From NCBI GenBank assembly GCA_904394215.1, contig CAJFNF010000016.1, positions 1-58,582 on the forward strand: a stretch of 58,582 nucleotides of DNA, given 5' to 3'. The position numbers and the translations under genes are program-made. The DNA is from an uncultured Faecalibacterium sp. (GTDB taxonomy: Bacteria > Bacillota > Clostridia > Oscillospirales > Ruminococcaceae). Positions 1 to 8,617 of this stretch are shown piece after piece (within the stretch, counting starts at the first letter, position 1; each line of letters begins with the position of its first letter). Under the pieces are notes generated by a model. The model was not told the DNA's origin. It did not search any database and saw only the letters and a list, made by a program, of their open reading frames with translations.

Positions 1-1802
1 GCATGACCGGCACAGCCCGCACCGAGGCCACCGAGTTCACCGAGATCTACGGCCTGAACATCGTCACCATCCCCACCAACAAGCCCAACATCCGCAAGGA
101 CTACCCCGACGTGGTCTACTCCACCGTGGCGGGCAAGTACCGGGCCGTCATCGACCAGGTGATGGCCTGCCATGAAAAGGGCCAGCCTGTCCTGGTGGGC
201 ACCGTCAGCGTGGAAAAGAGCGAGATCCTGGCCAAGATGCTCCAGAAGCGGACCAAAGACTTCAACGTGCTGAACGCCAAGAACCACGAGCGCGAGGCCG
301 AGATCGTGGCCCAGGCCGGCAAGAAGGGCGCCATCACCATCGCCACCAACATGGCAGGCCGCGGCACCGACATCATGCTGGGCGGCAACGCCGAGTTCAT
401 GGCCAAGGCCCAGATGCGCAAAGAGCAGTTCTGCGAGAAGCTGCTGAGCCCCGATGCCCCCGAGAACGCCCTGCCCGAGCAGGTGGAGAACCTGCTGGTG
501 GAGGCCGACGGCCACAGCGACACCACCGACGCCAACATCCTGGCAGCCCGTGCCCGGTTTGACGAGCTGTACAACCAGTATAAAGCCGAGATCGCCACCG
601 AGGCCGAAGAGGTCCGGGCAGCAGGCGGCCTGTTCATCATCGGCACCGAGCGCCACGAGAGCCGCCGCATTGACAACCAGCTCCGCGGCCGCGCCGGCCG
701 CCAGGGCGACCCCGGCGCCTCCCGGTTCTACCTGAGCCTGGAAGACGACCTGATGCGCCTGTTCGGCGGCGAGCGGGTCCAGGGCCTGATGAACTCCATG
801 GGCCTGGATGAGGACACCCCCATCGAGACCAAGATGATCACCTCCACCATCGAGAGTGCCCAGAAGAAGCTGGAAGGCCGCAACTTCGAGATCCGCAAGA
901 ACGTTCTGCGGTACGACGACGTCATGAACCAGCAGCGCGAGATCATCTATGGCCAGCGCCGCAAGGTGCTGGACGGCGAGGACGTCAGCGCCGACATCCA
1001 CAAGATGCTGCGGGACAACATCGACAGCAGCTGCGCCCTGTTCCTGGCCGGCGAGGACAAGGATACCTGGGACTTCGCCGCCCTCCGCCGCCACTACAAG
1101 GGTTGGCTGGCCACCGACGCCGACTTCCACTACACCCCCGAGGAGCTGGCCGACCTGACCCCCCAGAAGGTGGCGGACGCCCTGTATGACCGGGGCATCG
1201 ATGTCCTGAAGGACAAGGAGACCCGGTACGGCCTGCCCCTGATGCGGGAGCTGGAGCGGATCTGCCTGCTGCGGTGCGTGGACCGCTACTGGATGGACCA
1301 CATCGACAATATGGACCAGCTGCGGAAGGGTATTTCCCTGCGCAGCTACGGCCAGAAGGACCCCGTGGTGGAATACCGGATCGAGGGCTTTGACATGTTC
1401 GACCAGATGGTGGACTCCATCCGGGAGGACACCGTCAAGATGCTGCTGATGATCGAGGTCCGGCCGGTGCAGCAGGGCCAGCAGCCCGCCCAGGCTGCCC
1501 CCGCCCAGAGCGCCCCGGCCCAGCAGCCCGCCGCCCCTGCGGCGCCTGCCGCCCCCAAGGCCGGCCCCATCCCGGCGGTTCACCCCAGCCAGGCCGACGT
1601 GGCCGCCCTGCGCCAGAAGATGGCCGGCCAGAGTGCCGGTGACCGGGCCGCCGCTGCCGGCCAGCTGTCGGGCGGCGCCAACAAGCCGGTCCGGGCAGGC
1701 AAGATCGGCCGCAACGATCCCTGCCCCTGCGGCAGCGGCTTGAAGTGGAAAAAGTGCACCTGCCAGCAGTACCACCCCGACCTGTACAAGCAGTCCAAGT
1801 AA
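1..1802 (+). CDS. secA: Preprotein translocase ATPase SecA, C-terminal part (5' end outside window)
   Basis: SecA is the cytoplasmic ATPase that pushes secretory preproteins through SecYEG. Reading is open to the window edge, and the first methionine at base 3 is the internal MTGTA helicase motif rather than a start, so roughly the first third of the protein is missing. Visible SecA hallmarks are the NMAGRGTDI motif, IIGTERHESRRIDNQLRGR and the GDPG segment of the second nucleotide-binding fold. After an Ala/Pro/Gln-rich linker, the last 25 or so residues form a SEC-C zinc site (CPCGSG followed by CTC), where the usual final Cys-His pair is Cys-Cys. The stop is followed at once by a strong intrinsic terminator. 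Identification is secure; only the N-terminus is unseen. Confidence 0.97.
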   Translation, partial: MTGTARTEATEFTEIYGLNIVTIPTNKPNIRKDYPDVVYSTVAGKYRAVIDQVMACHEKGQPVLVGTVSVEKSEILAKMLQKRTKDFNVLNAKNHEREAEIVAQAGKKGAITIATNMAGRGTDIMLGGNAEFMAKAQMRKEQFCEKLLSPDAPENALPEQVENLLVEADGHSDTTDANILAARARFDELYNQYKAEIATEAEEVRAAGGLFIIGTERHESRRIDNQLRGRAGRQGDPGASRFYLSLEDDLMRLFGGERVQGLMNSMGLDEDTPIETKMITSTIESAQKKLEGRNFEIRKNVLRYDDVMNQQREIIYGQRRKVLDGEDVSADIHKMLRDNIDSSCALFLAGEDKDTWDFAALRRHYKGWLATDADFHYTPEELADLTPQKVADALYDRGIDVLKDKETRYGLPLMRELERICLLRCVDRYWMDHIDNMDQLRKGISLRSYGQKDPVVEYRIEGFDMFDQMVDSIREDTVKMLLMIEVRPVQQGQQPAQAAPAQSAPAQQPAAPAAPAAPKAGPIPAVHPSQADVAALRQKMAGQSAGDRAAAAGQLSGGANKPVRAGKIGRNDPCPCGSGLKWKKCTCQQYHPDLYKQSK

Positions 1803-1812
1803 ACCGCAAACC

Positions 1813-1847
1813 AAAAGCCCGCTTCCTTCAGGGAAGCGGGCTTTTTT
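1813..1847. terminator. Bidirectional intrinsic terminator between secA and deoB
   Basis: A perfect 10-bp GC-rich stem (1817-1826 with 1832-1841) with a 5-base loop is flanked by an A run on the left and a T run on the right. It can therefore end both secA on the plus strand and deoB on the minus strand, whose stop codons converge here. Confidence 0.9.
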
Positions 1848-1868
1848 CTGTGTGCGCCGGGAAAAAGC

Positions 1869-3047
1869 TCAGGCCTTGATCTCGTTCCAGACGCTCTTGC
1901 CGTCCAGGCTGGAGGCGTCCACCCCCAGGTATTCGCAGACGGTCTGGGCGATGGTGGCAAAGCTCATCCGGGTGCCCAGGTTGACGCCGGGGCGGATGTG
2001 CTTGCCGTAGACCATCCAGGGCACGTACTCCCGGGTGTGGTCGGTGGTCTTGAGGTAGGAGGGGTCGCAGCCGTGGTCGGCGGTGACCATCAGGATGTCA
2101 TCCTCCCCCATGCCGGGCAGGAAGTCGGTGAGGAACCGGTCAAACTCGGTGGCGGCGGCGGCGTAGCCGGGGACGTTGCGGCGGTGGCCGTACAGCATGT
2201 CGAAGTCCACCAGGTTCACGAAGGCCAGGCCCTCGAAGTCCCGGGTCTGCAGCGCCTGGGTGAAGGCGATGCCGTTGGTGTTGCCGGTGGTCTTGATCTT
2301 CTCGGTGACCCCCTGGCCGTCAAAGATATCGAAGATCTTGCCCACGGCGATGACGTCCCTGCCGGCCTTTTTCAGCAGGTCCAGCATGGTGTCCCGGGGG
2401 GGCTTGAGGCTCAGGTCGTGGCGGTTGGTGGTGCGCTGGAAGTTGTCCGCCCTGTCCCCCACGAAGGGCCGGGCGATGACACGGCCCACGCCGTACTTGC
2501 CGGTGAGCATTTCGCGGGCGATCTCGCAGCAGCGGTACAGCTCAGGCACCGGCACCAGGGCCTCATTGGCCGCCACCTGGAACACGCTGTCGGCGCTGGT
2601 GTAGACAATCAGAGCGTTCTGGGCCATGGCCTGCTCGCCGTAGTCCTTCAGCACCTCGGTGCCGGAGTAGGGCTTGTTGCACAGCACCTTGTAGCCGGTC
2701 TTGGCTTCATACGCAGCGATCAATTCATCGGGGAAGCCGTTGGGGAAGGTGGGCAGGGGTTCGGGGCTCACCACGCCCGCAATCTCCCAGTGGCCGATGG
2801 TGGTGTCCTTGCCCATGCTCTGCTCCTGCAGCCGGGCAAAGGCGCCGATGGGGGCAGGGTCGGGCCGGCCCGCCGTCACCCCGTCCATATTGAACAGGCC
2901 CAGGCGGCCCATGTTGGGGCAGTCAAAGGCGGGGTCCCTGGCGATGGCCCCCAGGGTGTTGGTGCCTGCATCGCCGAAGGCAGCCGCGTCCGGCTCTGCA
3001 CCGATGCCGAAGCTGTCCAGCACAATCAGAAATACACGTTTTGCCAT
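1869..3047 (-). CDS. deoB: Phosphopentomutase DeoB
   Basis: DeoB interconverts (deoxy)ribose 1-phosphate and 5-phosphate, linking nucleoside phosphorolysis to the pentose phosphate pool. The 392-residue product has the family's usual length and alkaline-phosphatase-superfamily metal sites: LDSFGIGA with the first Asp near residue 11, TIGHWE, and the C-terminal TADHGCDPSYLKTTDHTREYVP region. The ATG at 3047 gives the conserved MAKRVFLIVLDSFGIG start and is preceded by an AAAGGA ribosome-binding site; the reading frame stays open further upstream but that part is not DeoB-like. The gene stands alone, but deoD, cdd and a pyrimidine-nucleoside phosphorylase at the other end of the window would feed it. 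Confidence 0.97.
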   Translation of the reverse strand: MAKRVFLIVLDSFGIGAEPDAAAFGDAGTNTLGAIARDPAFDCPNMGRLGLFNMDGVTAGRPDPAPIGAFARLQEQSMGKDTTIGHWEIAGVVSPEPLPTFPNGFPDELIAAYEAKTGYKVLCNKPYSGTEVLKDYGEQAMAQNALIVYTSADSVFQVAANEALVPVPELYRCCEIAREMLTGKYGVGRVIARPFVGDRADNFQRTTNRHDLSLKPPRDTMLDLLKKAGRDVIAVGKIFDIFDGQGVTEKIKTTGNTNGIAFTQALQTRDFEGLAFVNLVDFDMLYGHRRNVPGYAAAATEFDRFLTDFLPGMGEDDILMVTADHGCDPSYLKTTDHTREYVPWMVYGKHIRPGVNLGTRMSFATIAQTVCEYLGVDASSLDGKSVWNEIKA

Positions 3048-3143
3048 AATTTGTTGTCCTTTCTGCGGGGGAGGCGGCTGCCCCCCTCCGCTTCTGTGGG
3101 GCGGTTTGTGCCGGGCCGGGGGCCCGGCCGCCCTGCTGGTATC

Positions 3144-3170
3144 AGTATACCATATTTCACCACCCCGCAA
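3144..3170 (-). promoter_or_regulatory. Possible deoB promoter (extended -10)
   Basis: On the minus strand a TGG-TATACT extended -10 (3144-3149) lies 15 bp downstream of TTGCGG (3165-3170). The short spacer is compensated by the TGn extension; moderate support only. Confidence 0.4.
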
Positions 3171-3250
3171 AAGGGGCAAAGTCACACTTTCACCCCTCTT
3201 CCCCACTTCAAAAAGCAGGGGTGTTTCCCAACATTTTCTCAAAAAAATGC

Positions 3251-3279
3251 TTGCTCATTTATATCCATCCAGTTATAAT
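3251..3279 (+). promoter_or_regulatory. Sigma-A type promoter of pyk-luxS
   Basis: TTGCTC (3251-3256), a 17-bp spacer and a perfect TATAAT (3274-3279) stand about 60 bases before the pyk start codon. Confidence 0.8.
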
Positions 3280-3340
3280 AAGAGTGTATCGTTGAAAATC
3301 ATTCAAATTGGCATTCGGTATGCCAGGAGGTAAATCGCAC

Positions 3341-5107
3341 ATGCGCAAGACCAAGATCATCTGCACCCTCGGACCTTCCACCGACAAGGAAGGCGTGCTG
3401 CGGGCGCTCGTGGAAAACGGGATGAACGTGGCCCGCTTCAATTTTTCCCATGGCTCCCATGAAGAGCACAAGGGCCGTCTGGAGGCCCTGAAGGCCATCC
3501 GGGAAGAGCTGAACCAGCCTGTGGCCGCCATGCTGGACACCAAAGGCCCCGAGATCCGTCTGAAGGACTTCAAGAATGGTTCCGAGATGCTGGAGGAAGG
3601 CCAGACCTTCACCCTCACCACCCGCGATGTGGAAGGCACCAAGGAAATCGTCAGCATCACCTATAAGGATCTGCCCCACGATGTGGCCCCCGGCGGCTCC
3701 ATCATGCTGGACGACGGCCTGATCAAGCTGTCCATCCGGGAAGTCACCGATACCGATATCACCTGCACCGTCCTGAACGGCGGCAAGATCAAGAACAAGA
3801 AGGGCGTCAACGTTCCCGGCGTCCACCTGTCCATGCCCTATATGAGCCAGCGGGACCGGGACGACATCATCTTCGGCATCGAGCAGGGCTTTGACCTGAT
3901 CGCCGCTTCCTTTGTGCGCACCGCACAGGATGTCTATGAGATCCGCAACCTGCTGAACATGTATGACTCCAAGATCCGGATCATCGCCAAGATCGAGAAC
4001 CCCGAGGGCGTCGAGAACATCGACAGCATCCTGGCTGCCGCCGACGCCGTCATGGTGGCCCGCGGCGACCTGGGCGTTGAAATCGATTTCTCTGAGCTGC
4101 CCGGCGTCCAGAAGTCCATCATCGACCGGTCCTTCTCCTACGGCAAGCCCATTGTCACCGCCACCCAGATGCTGGACAGCATGATCAGCAACCCCCGCCC
4201 CACCCGCGCCGAGATCTCGGACGTGGCCAACGCCATCTATGACGGCACCTCTGCCATCATGCTGTCGGGCGAGACCGCTGCCGGCGCCTACCCCGTGGAG
4301 GCCCTGCGCACCATGGCCCAGATCGCCGAGCGCACCGAGGCGGATGTCCACTACCAGATTCACCGCCTGAGCCGGATGAAGGTCAACGGCACCACCAGCG
4401 TCAGCGACGCTACCGCCCATGCCGCCTGCCTCACCGCCCAGGATGTCAACGCCTCGGCCATCGTCACCGTGTCCGAGTCGGGCAACACCGCCCGCCTGCT
4501 GAGCAAGTACCGCCCCCAGCAGCCCATCATCGCCTTCGTCATGGACCCCCAGGTCCAGCGCCAGCTGTCCCTGTCCTGGGGCATCACTCCCCTGCTGATG
4601 CCTCTGGCCCACAGCACCGATGAGCTGATCGAGGTCTCCACCTCCCTGGCCGAGAAGTACGGCTACATCCACAACGGCGAGCTGGCTGTGGTCACCGCCG
4701 GCGTGCCGGTGGGCGTCAGCGGCACCACCAACATGGTCAAGATCCACATGGTGGGCAACTGCCTGGTGTCCGGCGTGGGCGTGGGCCGTGAGGACGGCGA
4801 GAACGCCAGCGCCACCGGCAAGGCCTGTGTCTGCCACAGCATTGATGAGGTGAAGGCCCACTTCAAGCCGGGCATGATCCTGGTGCTGCCCTCCACCAAC
4901 AACGATATGATGCCCTATATCCGGGACGCTGCCGCCCTGGTGGTGGAGGAGCCCGGCCTGAACAGCCATGCTGCCATCGCCGCCAAGGCCCTGATGAAGC
5001 CCGCCATCATCGGCGCCCAGAACGCCACCACCCACATCCGGGACGGCCTGGACATCGCTGTGGACTGCGCCCACGGCAACGTCCAGTCCCTGCAGGCCCA
5101 GGGCTAA
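3341..5107 (+). CDS. pyk: Pyruvate kinase with extra C-terminal PEP-utiliser-like domain
   Basis: Pyruvate kinase makes pyruvate and ATP from phosphoenolpyruvate, the last step of glycolysis. The start at 3341 (MRKTKIICTLGPS) follows an AGGAGG site; an in-frame ATG at 3308 lacks one and is ignored. The 588-residue length is the long Bacillus-type form: TIM barrel with inserted B domain (FNFSHG, MLDTKGPEIR, MVARGDLGVE), the allosteric C domain, then about 90 residues ending in a mobile PEP-utiliser-like domain with the GLNSHAAI motif normally carrying the phosphohistidine. luxS follows 13 bases after the stop, with its ribosome-binding site touching the pyk stop codon, so the two genes are probably co-transcribed from the promoter at 3251. 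Confidence 0.96.
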   Translation: MRKTKIICTLGPSTDKEGVLRALVENGMNVARFNFSHGSHEEHKGRLEALKAIREELNQPVAAMLDTKGPEIRLKDFKNGSEMLEEGQTFTLTTRDVEGTKEIVSITYKDLPHDVAPGGSIMLDDGLIKLSIREVTDTDITCTVLNGGKIKNKKGVNVPGVHLSMPYMSQRDRDDIIFGIEQGFDLIAASFVRTAQDVYEIRNLLNMYDSKIRIIAKIENPEGVENIDSILAAADAVMVARGDLGVEIDFSELPGVQKSIIDRSFSYGKPIVTATQMLDSMISNPRPTRAEISDVANAIYDGTSAIMLSGETAAGAYPVEALRTMAQIAERTEADVHYQIHRLSRMKVNGTTSVSDATAHAACLTAQDVNASAIVTVSESGNTARLLSKYRPQQPIIAFVMDPQVQRQLSLSWGITPLLMPLAHSTDELIEVSTSLAEKYGYIHNGELAVVTAGVPVGVSGTTNMVKIHMVGNCLVSGVGVGREDGENASATGKACVCHSIDEVKAHFKPGMILVLPSTNNDMMPYIRDAAALVVEEPGLNSHAAIAAKALMKPAIIGAQNATTHIRDGLDIAVDCAHGNVQSLQAQG

Positions 5108-5120
5108 GGAGGCAGCTGCC

Positions 5121-5579
5121 ATGGAACGGATTGCCAGCTTCTGCGTGGACCACACCAAACTGATGCCCGGGATGTACCTGAGCCGCCAGGACGGGGACGT
5201 CCTGACCTGGGACATCCGGATGAAGCGGCCCAACCAGGGGGATTACCTGTCCACCGGCGCCGCCCACGCCATGGAGCATCTGTTCGCCACCTATGCCCGC
5301 AACAGTGCCTGGAGCCAGGGGGTCATCTATGTGGGCCCCATGGGCTGCCGCACCGGCTTCTACCTGCTGACCCGGGGGCTCACCCCCGCCCAGGCATTGG
5401 AGCTGACGGCAGACTCCTTCCGGTTTATGGCCGGCTATGACGGGCCCATCCCCGGCGCCAGCGCCGCCGAGTGCGGCAACTGGCAGGATATGGACCTGCC
5501 CGCCGCCCGGGCCGAAGCTGCCGCCATGCTGCCGGTGCTGGAAGGCCTCACCGCCGACCAGCTCCACTACAACGCGTAA
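5121..5579 (+). CDS. luxS: S-ribosylhomocysteine lyase LuxS
   Basis: LuxS cleaves S-ribosylhomocysteine to homocysteine and DPD, recycling the activated methyl cycle and yielding the AI-2 precursor. The 152-residue protein carries the metal-binding H-x-x-E-H motif (His49, Glu52, His53) and the third ligand Cys118 in AECGNW. Start ATG 5121 sits 8 bases after an AAGGAGG site that overlaps the pyk stop. The gene is probably expressed with pyk and is ended by a terminator at 5595. No Pfs/SAH nucleosidase gene is adjacent. Confidence 0.96.
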   Translation: MERIASFCVDHTKLMPGMYLSRQDGDVLTWDIRMKRPNQGDYLSTGAAHAMEHLFATYARNSAWSQGVIYVGPMGCRTGFYLLTRGLTPAQALELTADSFRFMAGYDGPIPGASAAECGNWQDMDLPAARAEAAAMLPVLEGLTADQLHYNA

Positions 5580-5594
5580 TAAGTCTTTTTGAAA

Positions 5595-5627
5595 CGCCTG
5601 CCGGTTTTGCACCGGCGGGCGTTTTTT
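5595..5627 (+). terminator. Intrinsic terminator after luxS
   Basis: An 11-bp stem (5595-5605 with 5611-5621, one G-T pair) is followed by six T residues. Confidence 0.88.
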
Positions 5628-5645
5628 GGCTTTTCCCCGGCCTGT

Positions 5646-5674
5646 ACATATTCTTCCCGCCTTTCTCATACCTT
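5646..5674 (+). promoter_or_regulatory. Sigma-E type promoter of spoIIID
   Basis: ACATATT (5646-5652) and CATACCTT (5667-5674) are separated by 14 bp. This fits the known Bacillus sigma-E pattern (ATATT, about 14 bp, CATACA-T), and spoIIID is a classic sigma-E target in Bacillus. The match lies 27 bases upstream of the spoIIID start. Confidence 0.75.
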
Positions 5675-5700
5675 TTAGAAAGGTGATCGGAGGGATCGGT

Positions 5701-5967
5701 ATGAAAGGTGACCCGGAACAGCGGGCCGTCCTGCTGGGAGAATACATCGTACAGCACGGCGCCACCGTGCGGGCGGCCGCGGCCGCCTTTGGCTACAGCA
5801 AGTCGACGGTCCACAAGGACGTGGCCTTCCGCCTGCGGGAGGTGAGCCCCGGCCTGTTTGCCCAGGTGAAAGCCGTTCTGGCCCGCAACAAGGCCGAGCG
5901 CCATCTGCGGGGCGGGGCCGCCACCCGGGAAAAATACAGCCGCCTGCACCGCCAGGCATCCCACTGA
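5701..5967 (+). CDS. spoIIID: Sporulation transcription factor SpoIIID
   Basis: SpoIIID is a small mother-cell DNA-binding regulator that activates and represses sigma-E genes and helps turn on the later mother-cell programme. The 88-residue product shows the diagnostic segments: GEYIVQHGATVRAAAAAFG, the helix-turn-helix SKSTVHKDV, and the C-terminal HLRGGAATREKY. ATG 5701 follows a GGAGGG site at about 5689; a longer reading from 5626 would run through the promoter. The Ala-rich HTH is a high-GC version of the family. The gene is monocistronic, ending in a bidirectional terminator facing sigG. Confidence 0.94.
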   Translation: MKGDPEQRAVLLGEYIVQHGATVRAAAAAFGYSKSTVHKDVAFRLREVSPGLFAQVKAVLARNKAERHLRGGAATREKYSRLHRQASH

Positions 5968-6006
5968 AAAAGCTGCCGCAAGAGGGTTTCCCCTGCGGCA
6001 GCTTTT
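5968..6006. terminator. Bidirectional terminator between spoIIID and sigG
   Basis: A perfect 13-bp inverted repeat (5968-5980 with 5994-6006) bounded by A and T runs separates the convergent spoIIID and sigG genes. Confidence 0.9.
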
Positions 6007-6035
6007 CTTTTATATATAAGACACAGGGCAGCGGT

Positions 6036-6812
6036 TCAGGAGGATTCCCCCATCTTGCGGAACTGCTGCAGGGCGCTCTTTTCCAGCCGGCTGACCTGGG
6101 CCTGGCTGATGCCGATCTCCCTGGCCACCTCCATCTGGGTCTTGCCCAGGAAGTACCGCAGCTCCATGATCTTCCGCTCCCGGTCGGACAGGCTGCGGAC
6201 GGTCTGGCGGAATTCCAGGCCGCTGATCCAGCTGTCCTCCCCGTCGGTATCCTTCACCTGGTCCATCATATACATGGCGTCCCCGCCGTCGCTGTACACC
6301 GGCTCTTCCAGGCTCACCGGCTCCACCACCGATTCCAGGGCCGCCGTCACCTCCCGGCGGGATAACCCCACCCGGACGCAGATTTCGTTGAGGCTGGGCT
6401 CCCGGCCCAGCTCTTTTTCCAGCTGTTCCCGGGCCTGCATGGCCCGGTAGGCGGTGTCCCGCAGGGACCGGCTGACCCGCAGGGCATTGTTGTCCCGCAG
6501 GAACCGCCGGATCTCCCCCACAATCATGGGCACCCCATAGGTGGAAAACCGCACGTCCAGGCTGGGGTCAAAGTGATCGATGGCCTTGATCAGCCCAATG
6601 CACCCCACCTGAAACAGATCGTCCAGGTTTTCGCTCCGCTGGGAAAACTTCTGCACCACGCTCAGCACCAGCCGCAGGTTGCCCTCGATCATCCGGCGGC
6701 GGGCCGCCTGGTCTCCGGCCTGGGCCGCGGTGAGGAGGGCGCGCTTTTCTGCTTCGCTCAAAACGGGCAGCTCGGCGGTGTTGACGCCGCACAGCTCCAC
6801 TTTGTTGTACAT
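6036..6812 (-). CDS. sigG: RNA polymerase sporulation sigma factor SigG
   Basis: Sigma-G directs late forespore transcription. The 258-residue protein keeps the nearly invariant N-terminus NKVELCGVNTAELPVL, region 2 (GNLRLVLSVVQKF, DDLFQVGCIGLIKAIDHFD, FSTYGVPMIVGEIRRFLRDN) and region 4 HTH (GKTQMEVAREIGISQAQVSRLEKSAL). ATG 6812 has a GGGAGG site 8 bases upstream; further upstream in-frame sequence is not conserved. It lies just downstream of spoIIGA-sigE, the same order as in Bacillus, but has its own forespore-type promoter (6842-6872) and is separated from sigE by a terminator. Confidence 0.96.
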   Translation of the reverse strand: MYNKVELCGVNTAELPVLSEAEKRALLTAAQAGDQAARRRMIEGNLRLVLSVVQKFSQRSENLDDLFQVGCIGLIKAIDHFDPSLDVRFSTYGVPMIVGEIRRFLRDNNALRVSRSLRDTAYRAMQAREQLEKELGREPSLNEICVRVGLSRREVTAALESVVEPVSLEEPVYSDGGDAMYMMDQVKDTDGEDSWISGLEFRQTVRSLSDRERKIMELRYFLGKTQMEVAREIGISQAQVSRLEKSALQQFRKMGESS

Positions 6813-6841
6813 CCTGTGCCTCCCGGTCTTTGTGTTACCGG

Positions 6842-6872
6842 AAGTATGGCCGGGCCGCCCTCTGCTCATGCA
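6842..6872 (-). promoter_or_regulatory. Sigma-F/sigma-G type promoter of sigG
   Basis: On the minus strand TGCATG (6867-6872), a 15-bp spacer and GGCCATACTT (6842-6851) fit the related forespore consensus patterns (G-H-A-T-R, 18 bp, CAT-n-n-T-A for sigma-G; extended GG version for sigma-F), apart from the last base. In Bacillus sigG is made by sigma-F and then by itself. Confidence 0.65.
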
Positions 6873-6918
6873 GGGGCCGGGCTGTCAAATCATGGCACCG
6901 TTTTCCACAATCCCTGAC

Positions 6919-6941
6919 AAAAAGGGCGGAAAACCGCCCCC
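6919..6941 (-). terminator. Intrinsic terminator after sigE
   Basis: Two bases after the sigE stop a GGGCGG/CCGCCC stem with a TTTT loop is followed by five T residues on the minus strand. Confidence 0.85.
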
Positions 6942-6942
6942 T

Positions 6943-7647
6943 TTACTCCTGTTCCAGCTGGCGCCGCAGGTCCCGGATGATCCGCTTTTCCAGCCGGGAA
7001 ATATAGCTCTGGCTGATGCCGATGGCGTCGGCGGCCTCCTTCTGGGTGTGCTCCACCCCGTCCACCAGGCCGAACCGCAGCTCCATGATCTGCCGTTCCC
7101 GGGCGCTGAGCCGCTCCACCGACCGGCGCAGCACCGCACGCTCGGCGTTCTGTTCCAGCCGCTGGCCCACCTGGTTCTCGTCGGTGCCCAGCACGTCGGA
7201 CAACAGCAGCTCGTTGCCGTCGCTGTCCACGTTGAGGGGCTCGTCGATGCTGGCCTCCTGGCGGCGGTTGGAAGTCTTGCGCAGGTACATCAGGATTTCA
7301 TTGCCGATGCACCGGCTGGCATAGGTGGCCAGCTTGATGTTCCGCTCCAGGGTGAAGGTGTTCACCGCCTTGATCAGGCCGATGGTGCCGATGGACACCA
7401 GATCCTCCGAGGGCACCCCGCTGGATTCAAACTTCCTGGATAAGTACACCACCAGCCGCAGGTTGTGGGTGATCAGCTCATCCCGGGCGGCCTGGTCCCC
7501 GGCAGCCATCCGGCCCAGCAGCTCCTTTTCCTGATCAGGGGTCAGGGGCGGGGGCAGGCTGGGGCCCCCGGTCAGATAGTGGACCGCCCCCCAGGCCCCC
7601 GCCCGGGCCCACCATTTCCGCCATACCATCACAATCCAGTTCAGCAT
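6943..7647 (-). CDS. sigE: Pro-sigma-E, mother-cell sporulation sigma factor
   Basis: Sigma-E runs early mother-cell transcription and is made as an inactive precursor cleaved by SpoIIGA. The 234-residue product has the membrane-binding pro-sequence (about residues 1-30, rich in Trp, Arg and Ala) followed by LPPPL, the HNLRLVVYLSRKF and DLVSIGTIGLIKAVNTF region 2 motifs, the DEPLNVDSDGNELLLSDVLGTD linker and the region 4 HTH ending ISQSYISRLEKRII. Start ATG 7647 has a GGGGGAGA site. It lies 18 bases downstream of spoIIGA, so protease and substrate are co-expressed. Sigma-E would act on the spoIIID promoter at 5646 and probably on yabP. Confidence 0.97.
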   Translation of the reverse strand: MLNWIVMVWRKWWARAGAWGAVHYLTGGPSLPPPLTPDQEKELLGRMAAGDQAARDELITHNLRLVVYLSRKFESSGVPSEDLVSIGTIGLIKAVNTFTLERNIKLATYASRCIGNEILMYLRKTSNRRQEASIDEPLNVDSDGNELLLSDVLGTDENQVGQRLEQNAERAVLRRSVERLSARERQIMELRFGLVDGVEHTQKEAADAIGISQSYISRLEKRIIRDLRRQLEQE

Positions 7648-7665
7648 ACCGATCTCCCCCTTGTC

Positions 7666-8520
7666 TCAGGATAATCCCATCCGGCCCGCCAGGTCGGACC
7701 CCAGCAGCAATGTCCACCCCTCCCCGGCGCCCCCGGGGCAAAAGGCGGCCAGCAGGCCCTCGGCCCGCCAGCTGCGGCCTCCGGCCTGGCGGCACAGGGC
7801 ATCCGCCGGCACCGCCGGCAGCAGGGTCCGGCCGGCGATGGTGCCACAGACCAGATACCGCAGCCCCAAAGCCGGGTCGGGCAGCCCGCCGGTGCCCTCC
7901 AGCGCGGCGTCCAGCCCATCCCGCCAGGCCTGGGGCAGGGCGCCCCGCACCGCCCCATACTGGACCAGTACCACCGGTCGCCCCGCCACCGGGTCGGCCA
8001 GGGTGAAGCCGCTGTCATAAAAGGCCTCCACCGGGATCTTCGCCCCGCCCAGCTCCAGCCAGGCGGGCACCGCCGCACGGTCGGGCCGGCCCAGCAGGCT
8101 CATCAGCCCCCGCACCGCCAGATACACCGCCGCCGTCCCCGCCAGCAGCCGCCCCGGGGTGATATCCAGATAGGCGGTGAGATTGGCGGCGCGGCCTCCC
8201 GGCACCAGGGCTGCGGCCCCGGTCAGCAGCAGGTTGAGGGCCAGGAACCAGCCCCCCAGCCGCCCAAACACCCGGGCGCCCGGCCAGCCGTAGGCCAGGG
8301 CCACCGCCCCGGCGCCCGCCGCCGCCTTGTATAGCAGCGCCAGGCCCAAAGGCAGCGGCGGCGCCAGCAGCACCAGGCAGCTGGCCGCCCCCAGGGCAGC
8401 CCCGGCGGCAACCCGGACCCCGCGGCCCCGGACCCCCGCCAGCAGCCCGGCAGCCAGCAGAAAGGCCGCCGACGCTGCAAAATTCGTCAAGAGCAATTCA
8501 TCTATGTACAGAACTTTCAC
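7666..8520 (-). CDS. spoIIGA: Sigma-E processing peptidase SpoIIGA
   Basis: SpoIIGA is a membrane aspartic protease that removes the pro-sequence of sigma-E after a forespore signal. The 284-residue protein begins MKVLYIDELLLTNF, the typical family start, has an N-terminal hydrophobic half with about five membrane segments (to about residue 142), then a soluble domain with the catalytic D-S-G motif at 169-171 (FYDSGFTLADP; Bacillus has D-T-G). The start is GTG at 8520; no ATG lies nearby and the ribosome-binding site is weak. It is followed by sigE after 18 bases. Sequence is diverged and Ala/Gly-rich, but context and motif make the call firm. Confidence 0.92.
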   Translation of the reverse strand: MKVLYIDELLLTNFAASAAFLLAAGLLAGVRGRGVRVAAGAALGAASCLVLLAPPLPLGLALLYKAAAGAGAVALAYGWPGARVFGRLGGWFLALNLLLTGAAALVPGGRAANLTAYLDITPGRLLAGTAAVYLAVRGLMSLLGRPDRAAVPAWLELGGAKIPVEAFYDSGFTLADPVAGRPVVLVQYGAVRGALPQAWRDGLDAALEGTGGLPDPALGLRYLVCGTIAGRTLLPAVPADALCRQAGGRSWRAEGLLAAFCPGGAGEGWTLLLGSDLAGRMGLS

Positions 8521-8617
8521 GGTGCATCGCCCCTGCTGTCCAGCATACCGCGGCCCCGGCGGGAAAAGGCGCGAACCAGAAAATCCGCCCCCCTTCGTCC
8601 CCGTCCGGGGGCCGGGG

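Noticed and set aside
3299-5233. 644-codon minus-strand frame opposite pyk
   Set aside because: Same antisense artefact; no ribosome-binding site or family motif.
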